Positions 18,715 through 27,639 of a stretch of 64,000 nucleotides of DNA are shown here, piece after piece. Made by a program: the position numbers and the translations under genes. The stretch is from Tatlockia sp. (GTDB lineage: Bacteria > Pseudomonadota > Gammaproteobacteria > Legionellales > Legionellaceae): the NCBI GenBank assembly GCA_013697955.1, contig JACCVV010000059.1:1-64000 (forward strand). Reading direction: 5' to 3'. The first letter of the stretch is position 1. Each line of letters opens with the position of its first letter. The notes beneath the pieces were generated by a model. It made no database searches. It worked only from the letters and a program-made list of their open reading frames with translations, and was not told the DNA's origin.

Positions 18715-18987
18715 TTAGTTAGGTTTTAGTTTCTGTTGAGGGGCTTCTCCGTGGATTTCGTAAAATTCCTGCCATTCAAAATCAATATAATTTTCTATCA
18801 GCTTTTTAATTTCATTCGTCACCCCAGCTTTGGTGGAATATTCAGTATGAAATTTTCTTGTTGTACAAGGGCTGCTATTATCAAGAGGATTGCTAATGTA
18901 ACCATCAGCGACATATAAATTTTTCTTCGTTTTATCTGATTGAATATTATAGTGGATTTTAAATTTCTTATAATCGTATTCAGTCAT
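18715..18987 (-). CDS. small hypothetical protein
   Basis: A 90-aa polar protein without signal peptide or membrane segment. It starts MTEYDYKKFKIHYNI and ends in a basic, proline-containing tail. GGATGG lies a few bases upstream of the ATG, and codon use looks like that of the neighbours. I do not recognise it. It is oriented against the kinase-like gene and away from the transporter gene at 19141. A short overlapping frame on the other strand has no such start signal. Confidence 0.6.
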   Translation of the reverse strand: MTEYDYKKFKIHYNIQSDKTKKNLYVADGYISNPLDNSSPCTTRKFHTEYSTKAGVTNEIKKLIENYIDFEWQEFYEIHGEAPQQKLKPN

Positions 18988-19140
18988 TTTTCCATCCTAT
19001 CCAAGTTTTACTTTCTTTCTATTTATAACAATAGTAAAAAATGAAGAATCATGCAAAATTCTGTAACCTCAATTAGCCAAACAAGCTTGAATCTGGCTCC
19101 GCTTATATGTAATAATGGTTTATTTTTAAACAAAATTCCT

Positions 19141-19770
19141 ATGAATTATCAAAATAAAACAGTTTATTGGCTTGTATTGGCTCATATAATTATAATTTCT
19201 CTTAGCAATGCCTTAGTACAATATCCTTTTGACTTGCTCGGCTATAAAACCACCTGGGGTGCTTTTGTTTATCCAATAATTTTTATTCTGACGGATTTAA
19301 CAACTCGATTAGCAGGTCAAAGGAAAGCTCGAAAAACTATCCTGTTGGCGATGGTTCCGGGTTTGGTTTGTTCGTATTTTATTGCCAATTTCTATAAAGA
19401 AGGCGACTTGCTGGTGATTAATTCAGTCGCTCTGCGCATTGCCTTTGCCAGTTTTTTTGCCTACGTTGTTGGACAGCAGCTGGATATTACTATTTTTCAA
19501 CGATTTAGACAAAAACAACAATGGTGGGTAGCGCCAATTGTATCCAATATTTTTGGTAATCTATTTGATACCTATGCTTTCTTTTTTATTGCTTTTTATC
19601 AATGCTCTAACTCATTTTTGAGTTCACATTGGTTAGAAATCGCGACTTTTGATTTAATTTTCAAGCTTGTGATTAGTTTACTGACCTTTATTCCTCTATA
19701 TGGTGTAATTTTACGTCTACTCTTTGCTAATTCTGCGTCTGGCTTTGCAAAAATCCCCCTAGAGAAATAG
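19141..19770 (+). CDS. yhhQ: queuosine precursor transporter, YhhQ/VUT family
   Basis: Inner-membrane importer of queuosine precursors (preQ0/preQ1). It aligns by eye with E. coli YhhQ: LVQYPFDLLGYKTTWGAFVYPIIFILTDLTTRLAGQ is split here over the first helices, then ASFFAYVVGQQLDI, WWVAPIVSNIFGNLFDTYAFFFIAF and HWLEIATFDLIFK. About six membrane helices are predicted. The frame is open from an ATG at 19051, but E. coli YhhQ begins close to MNYQNKTVYWLV at 19141, so I chose that. Neither start has a good ribosome site. An AATAGCGGC/GCTGCTATT hairpin follows the stop. Confidence 0.85.
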   Translation: MNYQNKTVYWLVLAHIIIISLSNALVQYPFDLLGYKTTWGAFVYPIIFILTDLTTRLAGQRKARKTILLAMVPGLVCSYFIANFYKEGDLLVINSVALRIAFASFFAYVVGQQLDITIFQRFRQKQQWWVAPIVSNIFGNLFDTYAFFFIAFYQCSNSFLSSHWLEIATFDLIFKLVISLLTFIPLYGVILRLLFANSASGFAKIPLEK

Positions 19771-19829
19771 AATAGCGGCATGATTCCTGCAGCAATTCGC
19801 TGCTATTGATAGAATATTAGGGGAAGAGC

Positions 19830-20807
19830 ATGAAGAAATGGGGCTACAAACTGGCAACCCTGACCTTGGTAATGGTTTCGCAATTAAGTTTTGCAGATGC
19901 CCTACCCAATTGGAACACTTGGGTTTCTGAAGTGAGACAGCAGGCACTTGCTGAAGGCATCACCCAACCCGTATTTGATCAAGCTTTTGCGGATATCCAA
20001 GCACCTAGTTCAACAGTGAAAAGCCTGGCTCGCTCTCAGCCTGAAAAACGATTGACTTTCAATAAATATTTACACACCCGCGCTGATAATTACCGTCTAG
20101 TGATGGGTCGAAAACATTTCGCTAAAAATAAAGAGCTATTGGAAAATATTGGTAAAGATTTTGGCGTAGATCCCTGTTTTATAGTGGCTTTCTGGGGAAT
20201 GGAGAGCAGTTATGGTTCGTATATGGGTAAATTCCCAGTCATAAAATCGCTCGCAACTCTTGCCTATGATTCCAAACGCAAAGACTTTTTCCGTAAAGAA
20301 TTATTCCTGGCCTTGCATATTTTAAACGATGGGCATGTCGATTTGACCCATTTCAAAGGCGAGTGGGCTGGTGCTTCAGGTCAACCCCAATTTCTGCCCT
20401 CAAGCTGGGTACGATTTGCTGTAGATTATGATCGAGACGGCAGGAAAGATATTTGGGAATCAAAACCCGATGTCTTTGCATCAATTGCTAATTACATGAA
20501 GCAAAATGGCTGGCAAAAAGATCAACCCTGGGCGGTTCAAGTGAAATTACCAGCCAATTTCGATATGAAATTGCAAGGTAAAGCCATTGTTAAAACAGTC
20601 AAAGAATGGAACGACTTAGGAGTCCGAACAGAAAGTGGCGGTACTTTGCCATATGAAAACTTAAAGGCCTCAATTGTCGAACCCTTTGGCGGGCCGGTAT
20701 TCCTTGCTTTTCAAAATTTTAGAATGATTTTGCGCTATAACAATTCAATTTATTATGCTGGCGCAATAGGTTACATGGCTGACAAAATTTGTAATCGGGT
20801 GCAATAG
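19830..20807 (+). CDS. lytic murein transglycosylase, MltB family
   Basis: 325 aa with a signal peptide (cleavage near LSFADA). It cleaves the MurNAc-GlcNAc bond of peptidoglycan to form 1,6-anhydromuropeptides. The SLT-type catalytic Glu lies in FWGMESSYGSYMG, followed by the family segments SLATLAYDSKR, EWAGASGQPQFLPSSW and DRDGRKDIW. There is no lipobox, so it is probably soluble in the periplasm, unlike lipoprotein MltB. AGGGGAAG lies 7 bases upstream of the ATG. The Msr gene follows 10 bases after the stop. Confidence 0.9.
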   Translation: MKKWGYKLATLTLVMVSQLSFADALPNWNTWVSEVRQQALAEGITQPVFDQAFADIQAPSSTVKSLARSQPEKRLTFNKYLHTRADNYRLVMGRKHFAKNKELLENIGKDFGVDPCFIVAFWGMESSYGSYMGKFPVIKSLATLAYDSKRKDFFRKELFLALHILNDGHVDLTHFKGEWAGASGQPQFLPSSWVRFAVDYDRDGRKDIWESKPDVFASIANYMKQNGWQKDQPWAVQVKLPANFDMKLQGKAIVKTVKEWNDLGVRTESGGTLPYENLKASIVEPFGGPVFLAFQNFRMILRYNNSIYYAGAIGYMADKICNRVQ

Positions 20808-20817
20808 GGGAGTTTTT

Positions 20818-21684
20818 ATGGATTACCTCGATAAGACAGCCAGTCTAACCCCAACGGCTAAACGGATTATCTGCGATAAAGCGACTGAGTATCCCAATTC
20901 CGGTGAATACAATACGGTTGCGAAACAGGGTTCCTACCTTTGCAGACGCTGCGGTCTTGCCTTGTTTCGCGCTTCATCTCAGTTTAGTTCAGGTTGCGGT
21001 TGGCCTAGTTTTGATGAGGATATTGTCCAGGCGGTCAAACAAATTCCTGATAATGACGGAAGACGTACCGAGATTCTCTGTGAACGCTGTGATGCGCACT
21101 TAGGTCATGTGTTTATAGGCGAACATTTAACCTCTAAAAATTTACGCCACTGTGTAAATTCAGCGTCTATTGATTTTGTTTCTGATTCTCAAATACTTGA
21201 TAGTGAAGAAGCGATTGTCGCTGGCGGATGTTTTTGGGGAGTCGACCATTTTCTAAGGCTTCTTCCTGGAGTAGTTAAGGTGGAATCAGGTTATTGTGGC
21301 GGAACCGTTTCAAATCCTGAGTATGATCAGGTTTGCAGCGGTAAAACCGGCCACTATGAGGCGGTTCGCGTTGTTTATGATCGGGCAATAACTGATTACC
21401 ACAAGGTGCTAAAGCGTTTTTTTGAAATTCACGATCCTACACAGCGCTCAGGCCAAGGGCCGGACATCGGTTCTCAATATAAGTCTGCAGTTTTTTATTA
21501 CAATGAGAAACAACGAGAAGAAGGGGAGCAATTAATCCAGCTTTTGCGCAAAAACGGTTATGACGTAGCTACCCAGTTATTAAAGATGCAAAATTTCTGG
21601 CCAGCCGAAGGTTATCATCAAAATTATTATGGAAAGCATCAAAAAACACCCTATTGTCATCGTCCTGAGCGTCGGTTTGATTAA
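20818..21684 (+). CDS. msrBA: bifunctional peptide methionine sulfoxide reductase MsrB-MsrA
   Basis: 288 aa, cytosolic because no signal is seen. Residues about 10-120 form MsrB, which reduces the R-sulfoxide: zinc cysteines in CRRCG and CERCDAHLGHV, the SGCGWPSFDE segment, and the catalytic Cys in RHCVNSASIDF. Residues about 135-280 form MsrA, which reduces the S-sulfoxide, with the active-site motif GGCFWGVDHF and then SGYCGG, EAVRVVYD and FFEIHDPTQ. The domain order is B then A. GGGGAG precedes the ATG. It lies 10 bases after the transglycosylase gene, so the two are likely co-transcribed. Confidence 0.94.
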   Translation: MDYLDKTASLTPTAKRIICDKATEYPNSGEYNTVAKQGSYLCRRCGLALFRASSQFSSGCGWPSFDEDIVQAVKQIPDNDGRRTEILCERCDAHLGHVFIGEHLTSKNLRHCVNSASIDFVSDSQILDSEEAIVAGGCFWGVDHFLRLLPGVVKVESGYCGGTVSNPEYDQVCSGKTGHYEAVRVVYDRAITDYHKVLKRFFEIHDPTQRSGQGPDIGSQYKSAVFYYNEKQREEGEQLIQLLRKNGYDVATQLLKMQNFWPAEGYHQNYYGKHQKTPYCHRPERRFD

Positions 21685-21776
21685 AATTTGGAAATTTGCA
21701 TAAAAAAGTTAATTTTATTGACGAAATGAACATCATGAATAATAATTGCACTCTTTTGTTAAAATATAGGACTGCT

Positions 21777-22553
21777 ATGCCTTCACCCTTTCTAATTGTC
21801 TACTTAGTGGGTAGCACCAGCGATAAACTTACCTTTTTGAAATCATGTAATGGAATTCAAGATAAACTTTCAATTAATAAGGATGGGTACGGACCAGATT
21901 ATTTTGGTACGGTCTTACATAAAGGTATCAAGTTCTATGTAGCCCATAATCTTTCCATAAAACAAGAGGCTTATGCAAAATACCCAAGTCACTCTAAAGA
22001 TGTTTGGAAAACTATTGATATCAATGATATCGAGGATCGAGCATGTCTTACCAATTTTCACCCTATAGCGATTATTAGTGCTAGTACTGTGCTTTATCTA
22101 AACGCTTCCTGTGATAGCATTAAAACTTTCGAAGCTTTGAAAAACGTTGAAATCTGTACATCCTATTATTATCAATCTGAAGATTTTGCGGATGCGTTAA
22201 ATTTTCTGGAAAATATCGCGCCCCCTGCCTCTTCGGATAAACTTTATGATATAAAACAGAATATTTTCTTAAGTGCACAAGCATTTGACAATAATTCTTT
22301 ACCCTCGCTCTTACCTAAAGAAGTTACATCTATCATATCTAATATTTACGCTAACTTAGCTAATCGATCGATTCTTATGTTTAAACCACAACATTTTGCC
22401 ACACCTCCAGCCCTATCTGCAGTTGAGAAAAAAATCGCTTGGGAAGCTATGATTAAAGAAAAGCGTAAATTATCGCTAGAGGAAGAGCCTAAAGTTTTAT
22501 TGGTAAAAGAAGAGCCCAGCAAAGAAGAAACCAGCTCCTGCTCAATGCAGTAA
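21777..22553 (+). CDS. hypothetical protein with degenerate small-GTPase-like N-terminus, effector candidate
   Basis: 258 aa from the ATG at 21777, which has AGGA five bases upstream; the frame is open from 21696. The first 170 residues are laid out like a Ras-like domain: a hydrophobic strand and glycine turn FLIVYLVGSTSDKLTFLKSC where a P-loop would be, then YGPDYFGTVLHKGIKFYV, and ASTVLYLNASCDSIKTFEAL. The GKS/T, DxxG and NKxD motifs are missing, so GTP binding is unlikely. A helical piece (LPSLLPKEVTSIISNIYANL) leads to a Glu/Lys/Ser-rich tail, EEEPKVLLVKEEPSKEETSS, like the E-block export signals of Dot/Icm substrates. The similarity is weak and by eye only. Confidence 0.5.
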   Translation: MPSPFLIVYLVGSTSDKLTFLKSCNGIQDKLSINKDGYGPDYFGTVLHKGIKFYVAHNLSIKQEAYAKYPSHSKDVWKTIDINDIEDRACLTNFHPIAIISASTVLYLNASCDSIKTFEALKNVEICTSYYYQSEDFADALNFLENIAPPASSDKLYDIKQNIFLSAQAFDNNSLPSLLPKEVTSIISNIYANLANRSILMFKPQHFATPPALSAVEKKIAWEAMIKEKRKLSLEEEPKVLLVKEEPSKEETSSCSMQ

Positions 22554-22617
22554 ATTACTCTGTTTTGCCTTTATCAATAGAAAAAGGCAGACTTTCTCTG
22601 AGTTATAAAATTTTATA

Positions 22618-24510
22618 TCAGTCGAAATACTGCGTATAGGGCGAGTTTGGTGTAGTTAAGACTTCATAGTAAATTCTAGCAACATTATCCGCTGGATTTT
22701 GCTTTAGAATCTTATTGAAAATTTGAGTTGCTTCCTTCGCTTGGCCTTGTTCGAATAGTTTAACTGCACTTTCAAAGAGTGTGCGGGAATTAATTTTCCC
22801 TTGCTTTTCAACCTGGGGTAAGGCTTCTAAAATTTCATAAATGCCTATTGATATTGTTTTACCCTTAGTTTTCATTTTTCCTAAATAGCGGAATTCAAAC
22901 TTATAATCGGAGGGTAGCGATTTTTTGGAATCCTCGCTAAACAAACAGACCACCCCTAAAAGTTTCGCAGTTGTTTCCAGTCGCGCTGCAAAATTAACAA
23001 CATCAGAAATAACAGTACCCTCCAAACGCTCTTCTTCACCAACAGTGCCGATCATTAATTTTCCTGAATGAATCCCCATAGCTAATCGAACTGGATTAGC
23101 TTGTTGTCGGATATTAAGATTGTATTCAGATATTTTATTCAACAGGGCAACAGCTCCACTCAACGCATCATTTGCACCTTGAGGAAATAAGGCCATGATT
23201 GAATCACCTATAAATTTATCCACAAAACCGTGGTGTTCGCGGATGATAGGTGCGGCGATTGATAAATAATCGTTCAAATACTGAATCGCGTCCTGCGGAC
23301 TCATATTTTCTACAGTCGAAGTAAAAGAACGAATATCACAAAACAAAACAGCCATCGTCTTTTCAGCCTGATCGCCAAGTTTGACATCGAGTATGGAAGG
23401 CAAATCCAACTGCTTTAAAAATTCCATGGGCACAAAGCGAGCATAAGAATGAATGACGTTTTCAAGGTTGGTGGAATACTGTTGTATTTCCGCTGTCATA
23501 TTATTAAAAACTTTGGCAAACATACCAAGTTGATCTTCTGATTGAATGTCTACTCGCGCGCTAAAATCATGATGACGAATTTTCTTAGCAGCTTTTATCA
23601 ATGAATTGATTGGCTTGGATAGTTGGTGTGAAATGTAAGCTGCAAACAGAATTGAGAGAAAAATAGATAAGACGATAAATAAGTGAGCTGAACGAAGCAT
23701 ATCATTTAGAAAATTAGAGCTATTATCCACATCATAATCAAAGGCCATCGCAGCAATGACTTGTCTATTTTCGTCCAAAATAGGAGCGGCAACAGTGAAC
23801 CAGGTTCCCCATTTATCCTTTATCCAATCGCTTCTCATGGCCGCTTTACCTGAAAGAGCCGCTTCATAAGCAGGCTCCGTTTTATAAAAAGTGCCAAAAG
23901 GAAGTGCCATATTTACAGAATCAGCTCCTTTTGGCGAAATATTTTCATAAGAGGAATCAGCTATATCAATAACAAAGGGAAGGTTAGATTGCTCTGGTGG
24001 GGAAATGATTAAATAGGCATAACTTATTAAGGGTAAATCGTTCTCGTCCTTAACTTGCTGAGCAAAATATTTTTGATGGAAATCCGGCTTTGTCCTTGAG
24101 CTTTCTCGTATTTTACGAAGCAATTGCACAATTTTTTGGTACTCAGGAGAATTTTGATATTTTTTGGAGAGTTCAGGCGGTAAGCTCTGTTCCTTATCCA
24201 TTTTTGTATAGTTTGGATTTAAGAATTTGTTCGTCGCATTTTTTAAAACAAGAGAGCTATTTTCATTAATAGAGTTTCTTAATACTTTAATTAGCTTAAG
24301 GTCTTCATCGCTAAAGATTAGAACACCAAGGTTCGCCACATTTGTTAAATGAGCATTCATATCGCGGATCAAGATTTTTCTCGATTCAGTATAGAAAAAA
24401 AAGATAATAAGTAAGGATAAAATAATTGACTGAAGAAAAATAAAAAAACCAATTTTGGCCGTAAATGAGCTTAGAGTCTTATGTATGATTTGGTATATTT
24501 TGCTAAGCAC
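22618..24510 (-). CDS. membrane-bound class III adenylate/guanylate cyclase
   Basis: 630 aa. An N-terminal membrane helix (about 15-40), a large periplasmic sensor region with Cache-like features (WFTVAAPILDENRQVIAAMAFD), a second helix (about 270-292), a HAMP domain (LSKPINSLIKAAKKIRHHDFSARVD) and a class III cyclase domain with FCDIRSFTSTVE and VDKFIGDSIMALFP follow. The two metal Asp residues are present (FCDIR, FIGDS). The C-terminal tail after about 570 has a short TPR-like unit. Start is GTG with AAGGA about ten bases upstream. The substrate, ATP or GTP, cannot be read with confidence. It likely senses a small ligand in the periplasm. Confidence 0.85.
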   Translation of the reverse strand: MLSKIYQIIHKTLSSFTAKIGFFIFLQSIILSLLIIFFFYTESRKILIRDMNAHLTNVANLGVLIFSDEDLKLIKVLRNSINENSSLVLKNATNKFLNPNYTKMDKEQSLPPELSKKYQNSPEYQKIVQLLRKIRESSRTKPDFHQKYFAQQVKDENDLPLISYAYLIISPPEQSNLPFVIDIADSSYENISPKGADSVNMALPFGTFYKTEPAYEAALSGKAAMRSDWIKDKWGTWFTVAAPILDENRQVIAAMAFDYDVDNSSNFLNDMLRSAHLFIVLSIFLSILFAAYISHQLSKPINSLIKAAKKIRHHDFSARVDIQSEDQLGMFAKVFNNMTAEIQQYSTNLENVIHSYARFVPMEFLKQLDLPSILDVKLGDQAEKTMAVLFCDIRSFTSTVENMSPQDAIQYLNDYLSIAAPIIREHHGFVDKFIGDSIMALFPQGANDALSGAVALLNKISEYNLNIRQQANPVRLAMGIHSGKLMIGTVGEEERLEGTVISDVVNFAARLETTAKLLGVVCLFSEDSKKSLPSDYKFEFRYLGKMKTKGKTISIGIYEILEALPQVEKQGKINSRTLFESAVKLFEQGQAKEATQIFNKILKQNPADNVARIYYEVLTTPNSPYTQYFD

Positions 24511-24738
24511 AGAGTTAAGATCCTTTTATTATTAGAATTCCTTCGCTTTGTCTATATCGTTGAAAACCAGTGGAACCTAACTCGCAATGTTCTTTAATCG
24601 GAACAGAGCTATAATTTTTTTATTCTCTCAATTATATACAATAATGACCATTGATGTTGATAAAGAAAAAACGCACAAATGCCAACGGCTACTATTGAAA
24701 AACTGAAGCGGTAGTTTTTGATAAATACAGTCCACAGC

Positions 24739-24876
24739 ATGAAAAATCTGTTTCCACTGATTTCCTCCCTATTAGTGATGGTAATCTTTATATTTCACTT
24801 TTTTCGAATAAGAAATTTTTGGATAGCCTGGAGAGTTGCCACACTTTTAAGCCCATTTATTGGAATTTTTTTCTGA
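24739..24876 (+). CDS. possible small membrane protein
   Basis: A 45-codon frame starting MKNLFPLISSLLVMVIF, with one strongly hydrophobic helix, a basic RIRN stretch and a second hydrophobic end. No convincing ribosome site precedes the ATG and the surrounding DNA is very T-rich, which favours hydrophobic codons by chance. It is listed because it is too short for routine gene calls. Confidence 0.2.
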   Translation: MKNLFPLISSLLVMVIFIFHFFRIRNFWIAWRVATLLSPFIGIFF

Positions 24877-25004
24877 TGATTTTTTTTGATTTTCTTATAT
24901 TTAATATTGTTATGGTCTTTTTCTAATTTATCCAATTACTGCAGTCTCTGTTTCGGTAGTAATGCATAGATAAAACATATTCGTTAGGCTTTTCTTTGAT
25001 GAGA

Positions 25005-25037
25005 TTTAAAAGGATAACGCGGACAAGCCGCGTATCC
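25005..25037 (-). terminator. Rho-independent terminator of the 25066-25539 gene
   Basis: On the minus strand GGATACGCGG, a short loop and CCGCGTTATCC form a GC-rich stem with one bulge, followed by TTTTAAA. It lies about 30 bases beyond the stop codon of the minus-strand gene. Confidence 0.7.
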
Positions 25038-25065
25038 AATGATAGATAGGTTCACTAAATTAGGA

Positions 25066-25539
25066 TCAATTAGCAGAGCTTTCTTCAAATTGGCTTATCC
25101 AAAACTTTTGAGAACCAGCCTGAGATTTGGGAACAGGTTCGATTTTTATAGTTTGAACCAGGAAGGGTTTGAAGGGTCCCTGTGATGTGGCCCATTGATA
25201 GGTTATTTGAAATTTGTTGTTTGTAAGATTTTTAATGGCATATGAAGTGATCCAGGGACTTGAAACGCCAGAAACCCAACTTGGCCAGTTATCTTTAAAT
25301 TTCTTTTTTAATTCATCGGAAAATAACATAAATTGTACAGCCCCATTCCGCTCTTTATTGGCTTTTGCAAACATCTCAACAACTGCTTTTGCAGAATTAG
25401 GTGCTAAAGCTCTTTCAAGCATTTCAATTCTTGCAGCATCTGAGGCGGATTGAGAAACCGGTTCGGCCATTCCAAAGGTTGAAAAACTGAGTAAAGCTAT
25501 AAAAAGGGCTCGGATTAATTGGATCTTATAAGATTTCAT
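25066..25539 (-). CDS. exported hypothetical protein
   Basis: 157 aa with a signal peptide ending near FGMAEP. The mature part has a helical first half (ARIEMLERALAPNSAKAVVEMFAKANKER) and a beta-rich second half ending FWISQFEESSAN. It looks like a small periplasmic protein of the nuclear-transport-factor-2-like size class, but no family motif is certain. AGGA lies upstream of the ATG, and a terminator hairpin follows the stop. It is separate from the tatB gene at its upstream side. Confidence 0.6.
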   Translation of the reverse strand: MKSYKIQLIRALFIALLSFSTFGMAEPVSQSASDAARIEMLERALAPNSAKAVVEMFAKANKERNGAVQFMLFSDELKKKFKDNWPSWVSGVSSPWITSYAIKNLTNNKFQITYQWATSQGPFKPFLVQTIKIEPVPKSQAGSQKFWISQFEESSAN

Positions 25540-25600
25540 TTGAAGAATTCCTGTTAAATATTTTGATAACTGAAGGCTAAAATGTTCTCAACAATTTAAA

Positions 25601-25828
25601 TTATTCGCTTTTTCTCTGATAAATTTCGTCGGCTTGTTCCGCTTTGAGCTTGTTTTCCAGCAGTTTATGTTCATCCATTTGCTTTTGCCAAAAAATCGCT
25701 ACCTGCTTTTTTAAAGACTCGATCTGTTTAAAAAGCTTGCCCAAATGTTCGGCCAACATTGGTAATTTATTAGGGCCGAAAACAATAAGCGCTACCAGAA
25801 AAGTAAGTAATAGTTCTGAGCTAATCAT
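25601..25828 (-). CDS. tatB: Sec-independent protein translocase TatB
   Basis: 75 aa from the ATG at 25828, which has GAGG six bases upstream. An N-terminal helix (ELLLTFLVALIVFGPNKLP) with the Gly-Pro hinge and an amphipathic helix follows, then a charged tail (MDEHKLLENKLKAEQADE). TatB works with TatC as the twin-arginine receptor. The protein is much shorter than E. coli TatB (171 aa). The start overlaps the tatA stop by eight bases. No tatC follows: the next gene is an unrelated exported protein. Confidence 0.82.
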   Translation of the reverse strand: MISSELLLTFLVALIVFGPNKLPMLAEHLGKLFKQIESLKKQVAIFWQKQMDEHKLLENKLKAEQADEIYQRKSE

Positions 25829-25982
25829 GCTGATCCTCTTTTTCATTGAGAGCGCGTCTAAAATTTTTGATCGCTGCTCCTAAATCAGAACCTATGTTTT
25901 TTAATTTTTCGGTGCCAAAAAGAGCAATTATAATAAGTAAAATCAGTAAAAGTGAAAGGGGTCTTAGATTTGCAAAGCCCAT
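25821..25982 (-). CDS. tatA: Sec-independent protein translocase TatA
   Basis: 53 aa from the ATG at 25982 with AGGAG upstream. It shows the standard layout: one membrane helix (LRPLSLLLILLIIIALFG), the hinge FGTEKLKNIGSDLG, then an amphipathic helix AAIKNFRRALNE. TatA oligomers form the transport pore for folded proteins carrying RR signal peptides. Its start lies one base after the ubiB stop codon, so it belongs to the ubiE-ubiJ-ubiB-tatAB operon. Confidence 0.9.
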   Translation of the reverse strand: MGFANLRPLSLLLILLIIIALFGTEKLKNIGSDLGAAIKNFRRALNEKEDQHD

Positions 25983-25983
25983 G

Positions 25984-27639
25984 TTAACTCCTATTTTTGC
26001 GATTAAAGAGAGCGATAAAAGCACCACCTAAAGCAGCTGAAAAAGCTAAAGTCGATAATTTATCATTTTGAAGGAGATCAAGTGCGCTTAAAACACCAAT
26101 TAACATCATGGTGCTAAAGATTCCTATGCCGAGGCCTTTATACCAATTCTTTTTTGAATTAATTGTTTTCCGTTGGTGCAAATGCGCAAACTCAAGCTCA
26201 CGTATTTTCTGTTCTTTGGAAAGTTCTAGTACTTCGTACATTAAACGCGGCATCTGGGGTAATTGTTCCGCAAAAAAAGGCAAATTTTCGCGAATTTGTT
26301 TTAGAAAGGCTTTAGGCCCCATTTGCTCTCTAATCCATTTTTCCAAAAAAGGTTTCGCAGTCGCCCAGAGATCCAGCTCCGGATAAAGGTGACGTCCCAA
26401 ACCTTCAATAGCTAGCAAGGTTTTTTGGAGAAGCACTAGCTGTGGCTGCACTTCCATCTGGAAACGCCTTGCCACTTGAAAGAGGCGTATGACCACTTGT
26501 GCGAAAGAAATATCTTTAAGGGGCCTTTCAAAAATTGGCTCACAAACGGTACGAATAGCCGACTCAAATTCTTCAACTCGGGTAGTTCTGGCAACCCAGC
26601 CAGATTCAATATGTAACAAGGCAACACGCCTATAATCCCGATTAAAAAAGGCATATAAATTTTCTGCCAAATAACGTTTGTCATTGTCATTTAATGTACC
26701 GATGATTCCAAAATCGATACATATGTATTGGGGTTCCTGAGGATTAAGGGGAGAAACAAAAATATTTCCCGGGTGCATGTCAGCATGAAAGAAGCAATCC
26801 CTGAAAACCTGTGTAAAGAAGATTTCAACTCCGCGTTCAGCCAATTTTTTAATATTAATGCCATGTTTTTCTAAAGACGCCATGTCAGCAATAGGTATGC
26901 CATAGATACGCTCCATGACTAAAACATTCTCATGAATGTAGTCCCAGTAAATTTCCGGGACATAAAGTAAAGGTGAATTATTAAAATTTCGCCTTAGCTG
27001 CGCTGCATTAGCAGCCTCGCGCTGTAAGTCTAGTTCGTCAATTAAATTATGTTCGAACTCGCGAACTATTTCCCTTGGTTTTAAGCGTTTGGACAAAGGC
27101 CAATAACGATCGGCAAGATTAGCAATCGTGTACATAATACTTATATCATTCAGGATAGTTTTAAGCATATTTGGGCGTAAAATTTTAACGACTACTTCTT
27201 CGCCACTAATCAAAGTTGCCGCATGAACCTGCGCCATGGATGCTGAGGCAAGTGGAATCGGGTCGAATTTAGCAAAAACCTCATAGGCTGAACGACCAAA
27301 GGCCTCTTCAATAATCGATAAGGCTTTTTCGCTTGCAAATGGGGGCACATTGTCTTGTAATTTGCAAAGTTCCTGAGCAATATCCATGGGCAAAATATCA
27401 GGACGCGTGGATAAAGCCTGTCCAAATTTAATAAAAATGGGACCTAGCTCTTCCAAGGTTTTGCGCAAGGCTTCGCCGCGGGTCAATTTTTCTCTGCGCA
27501 GCCAATTCCAGGGATTTAAAAAAACAATAAAACGGAAAGGAGTAAAGAGACGGATAGATACGATAACCTGATCCAGGCCATTTCGAGCCAAAATGCTATT
27601 GATGTGTAGTAAGCGCAGTAACTGTTTAATCGATTTCAT
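25984..27639 (-). CDS. ubiB: probable ubiquinone biosynthesis ATPase/kinase UbiB
   Basis: 551 aa member of the ABC1/ADCK/UbiB atypical kinase family, needed for ubiquinone assembly at the inner membrane. The family KxGQ motif is visible as [16 protein letters not shown], then ASMAQVHAA, the Lys in VVVKILRP, the [10 protein letters not shown] segment, the [12 protein letters not shown] catalytic loop and [10 protein letters not shown] (DFG-like). Two C-terminal membrane helices (about 500-545) anchor it. The start overlaps the ubiJ stop by 14 bases. The gene order ubiE-ubiJ-ubiB-tatA is as in E. coli. Confidence 0.95.
   Translation of the reverse strand: MKSIKQLLRLLHINSILARNGLDQVIVSIRLFTPFRFIVFLNPWNWLRREKLTRGEALRKTLEELGPIFIKFGQALSTRPDILPMDIAQELCKLQDNVPPFASEKALSIIEEAFGRSAYEVFAKFDPIPLASASMAQVHAATLISGEEVVVKILRPNMLKTILNDISIMYTIANLADRYWPLSKRLKPREIVREFEHNLIDELDLQREAANAAQLRRNFNNSPLLYVPEIYWDYIHENVLVMERIYGIPIADMASLEKHGINIKKLAERGVEIFFTQVFRDCFFHADMHPGNIFVSPLNPQEPQYICIDFGIIGTLNDNDKRYLAENLYAFFNRDYRRVALLHIESGWVARTTRVEEFESAIRTVCEPIFERPLKDISFAQVVIRLFQVARRFQMEVQPQLVLLQKTLLAIEGLGRHLYPELDLWATAKPFLEKWIREQMGPKAFLKQIRENLPFFAEQLPQMPRLMYEVLELSKEQKIRELEFAHLHQRKTINSKKNWYKGLGIGIFSTMMLIGVLSALDLLQNDKLSTLAFSAALGGAFIALFNRKNRS

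Larger units (their letters stand above)
24511..25065. other. AT-rich intergenic region
   Basis: 555 bases without a long reading frame, between the divergently placed ends of the cyclase upstream region and the next minus-strand gene. It holds the cyclase 5' region, one possible short membrane peptide gene (24739-24876) and, at its right end, a terminator hairpin for the gene at 25066. Nothing else was recognised. Confidence 0.6.

Noticed and set aside
18988-19140. preQ1 riboswitch upstream of the YhhQ-type transporter
   Set aside because: No preQ1 pseudoknot pattern was recognised in the leader or upstream of queC.
19771-19807. AATAGCGGC/GCTGCTATT hairpin after the YhhQ-type gene as a terminator
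   Set aside because: A long loop and no T-tract; it could equally be a chance pairing.
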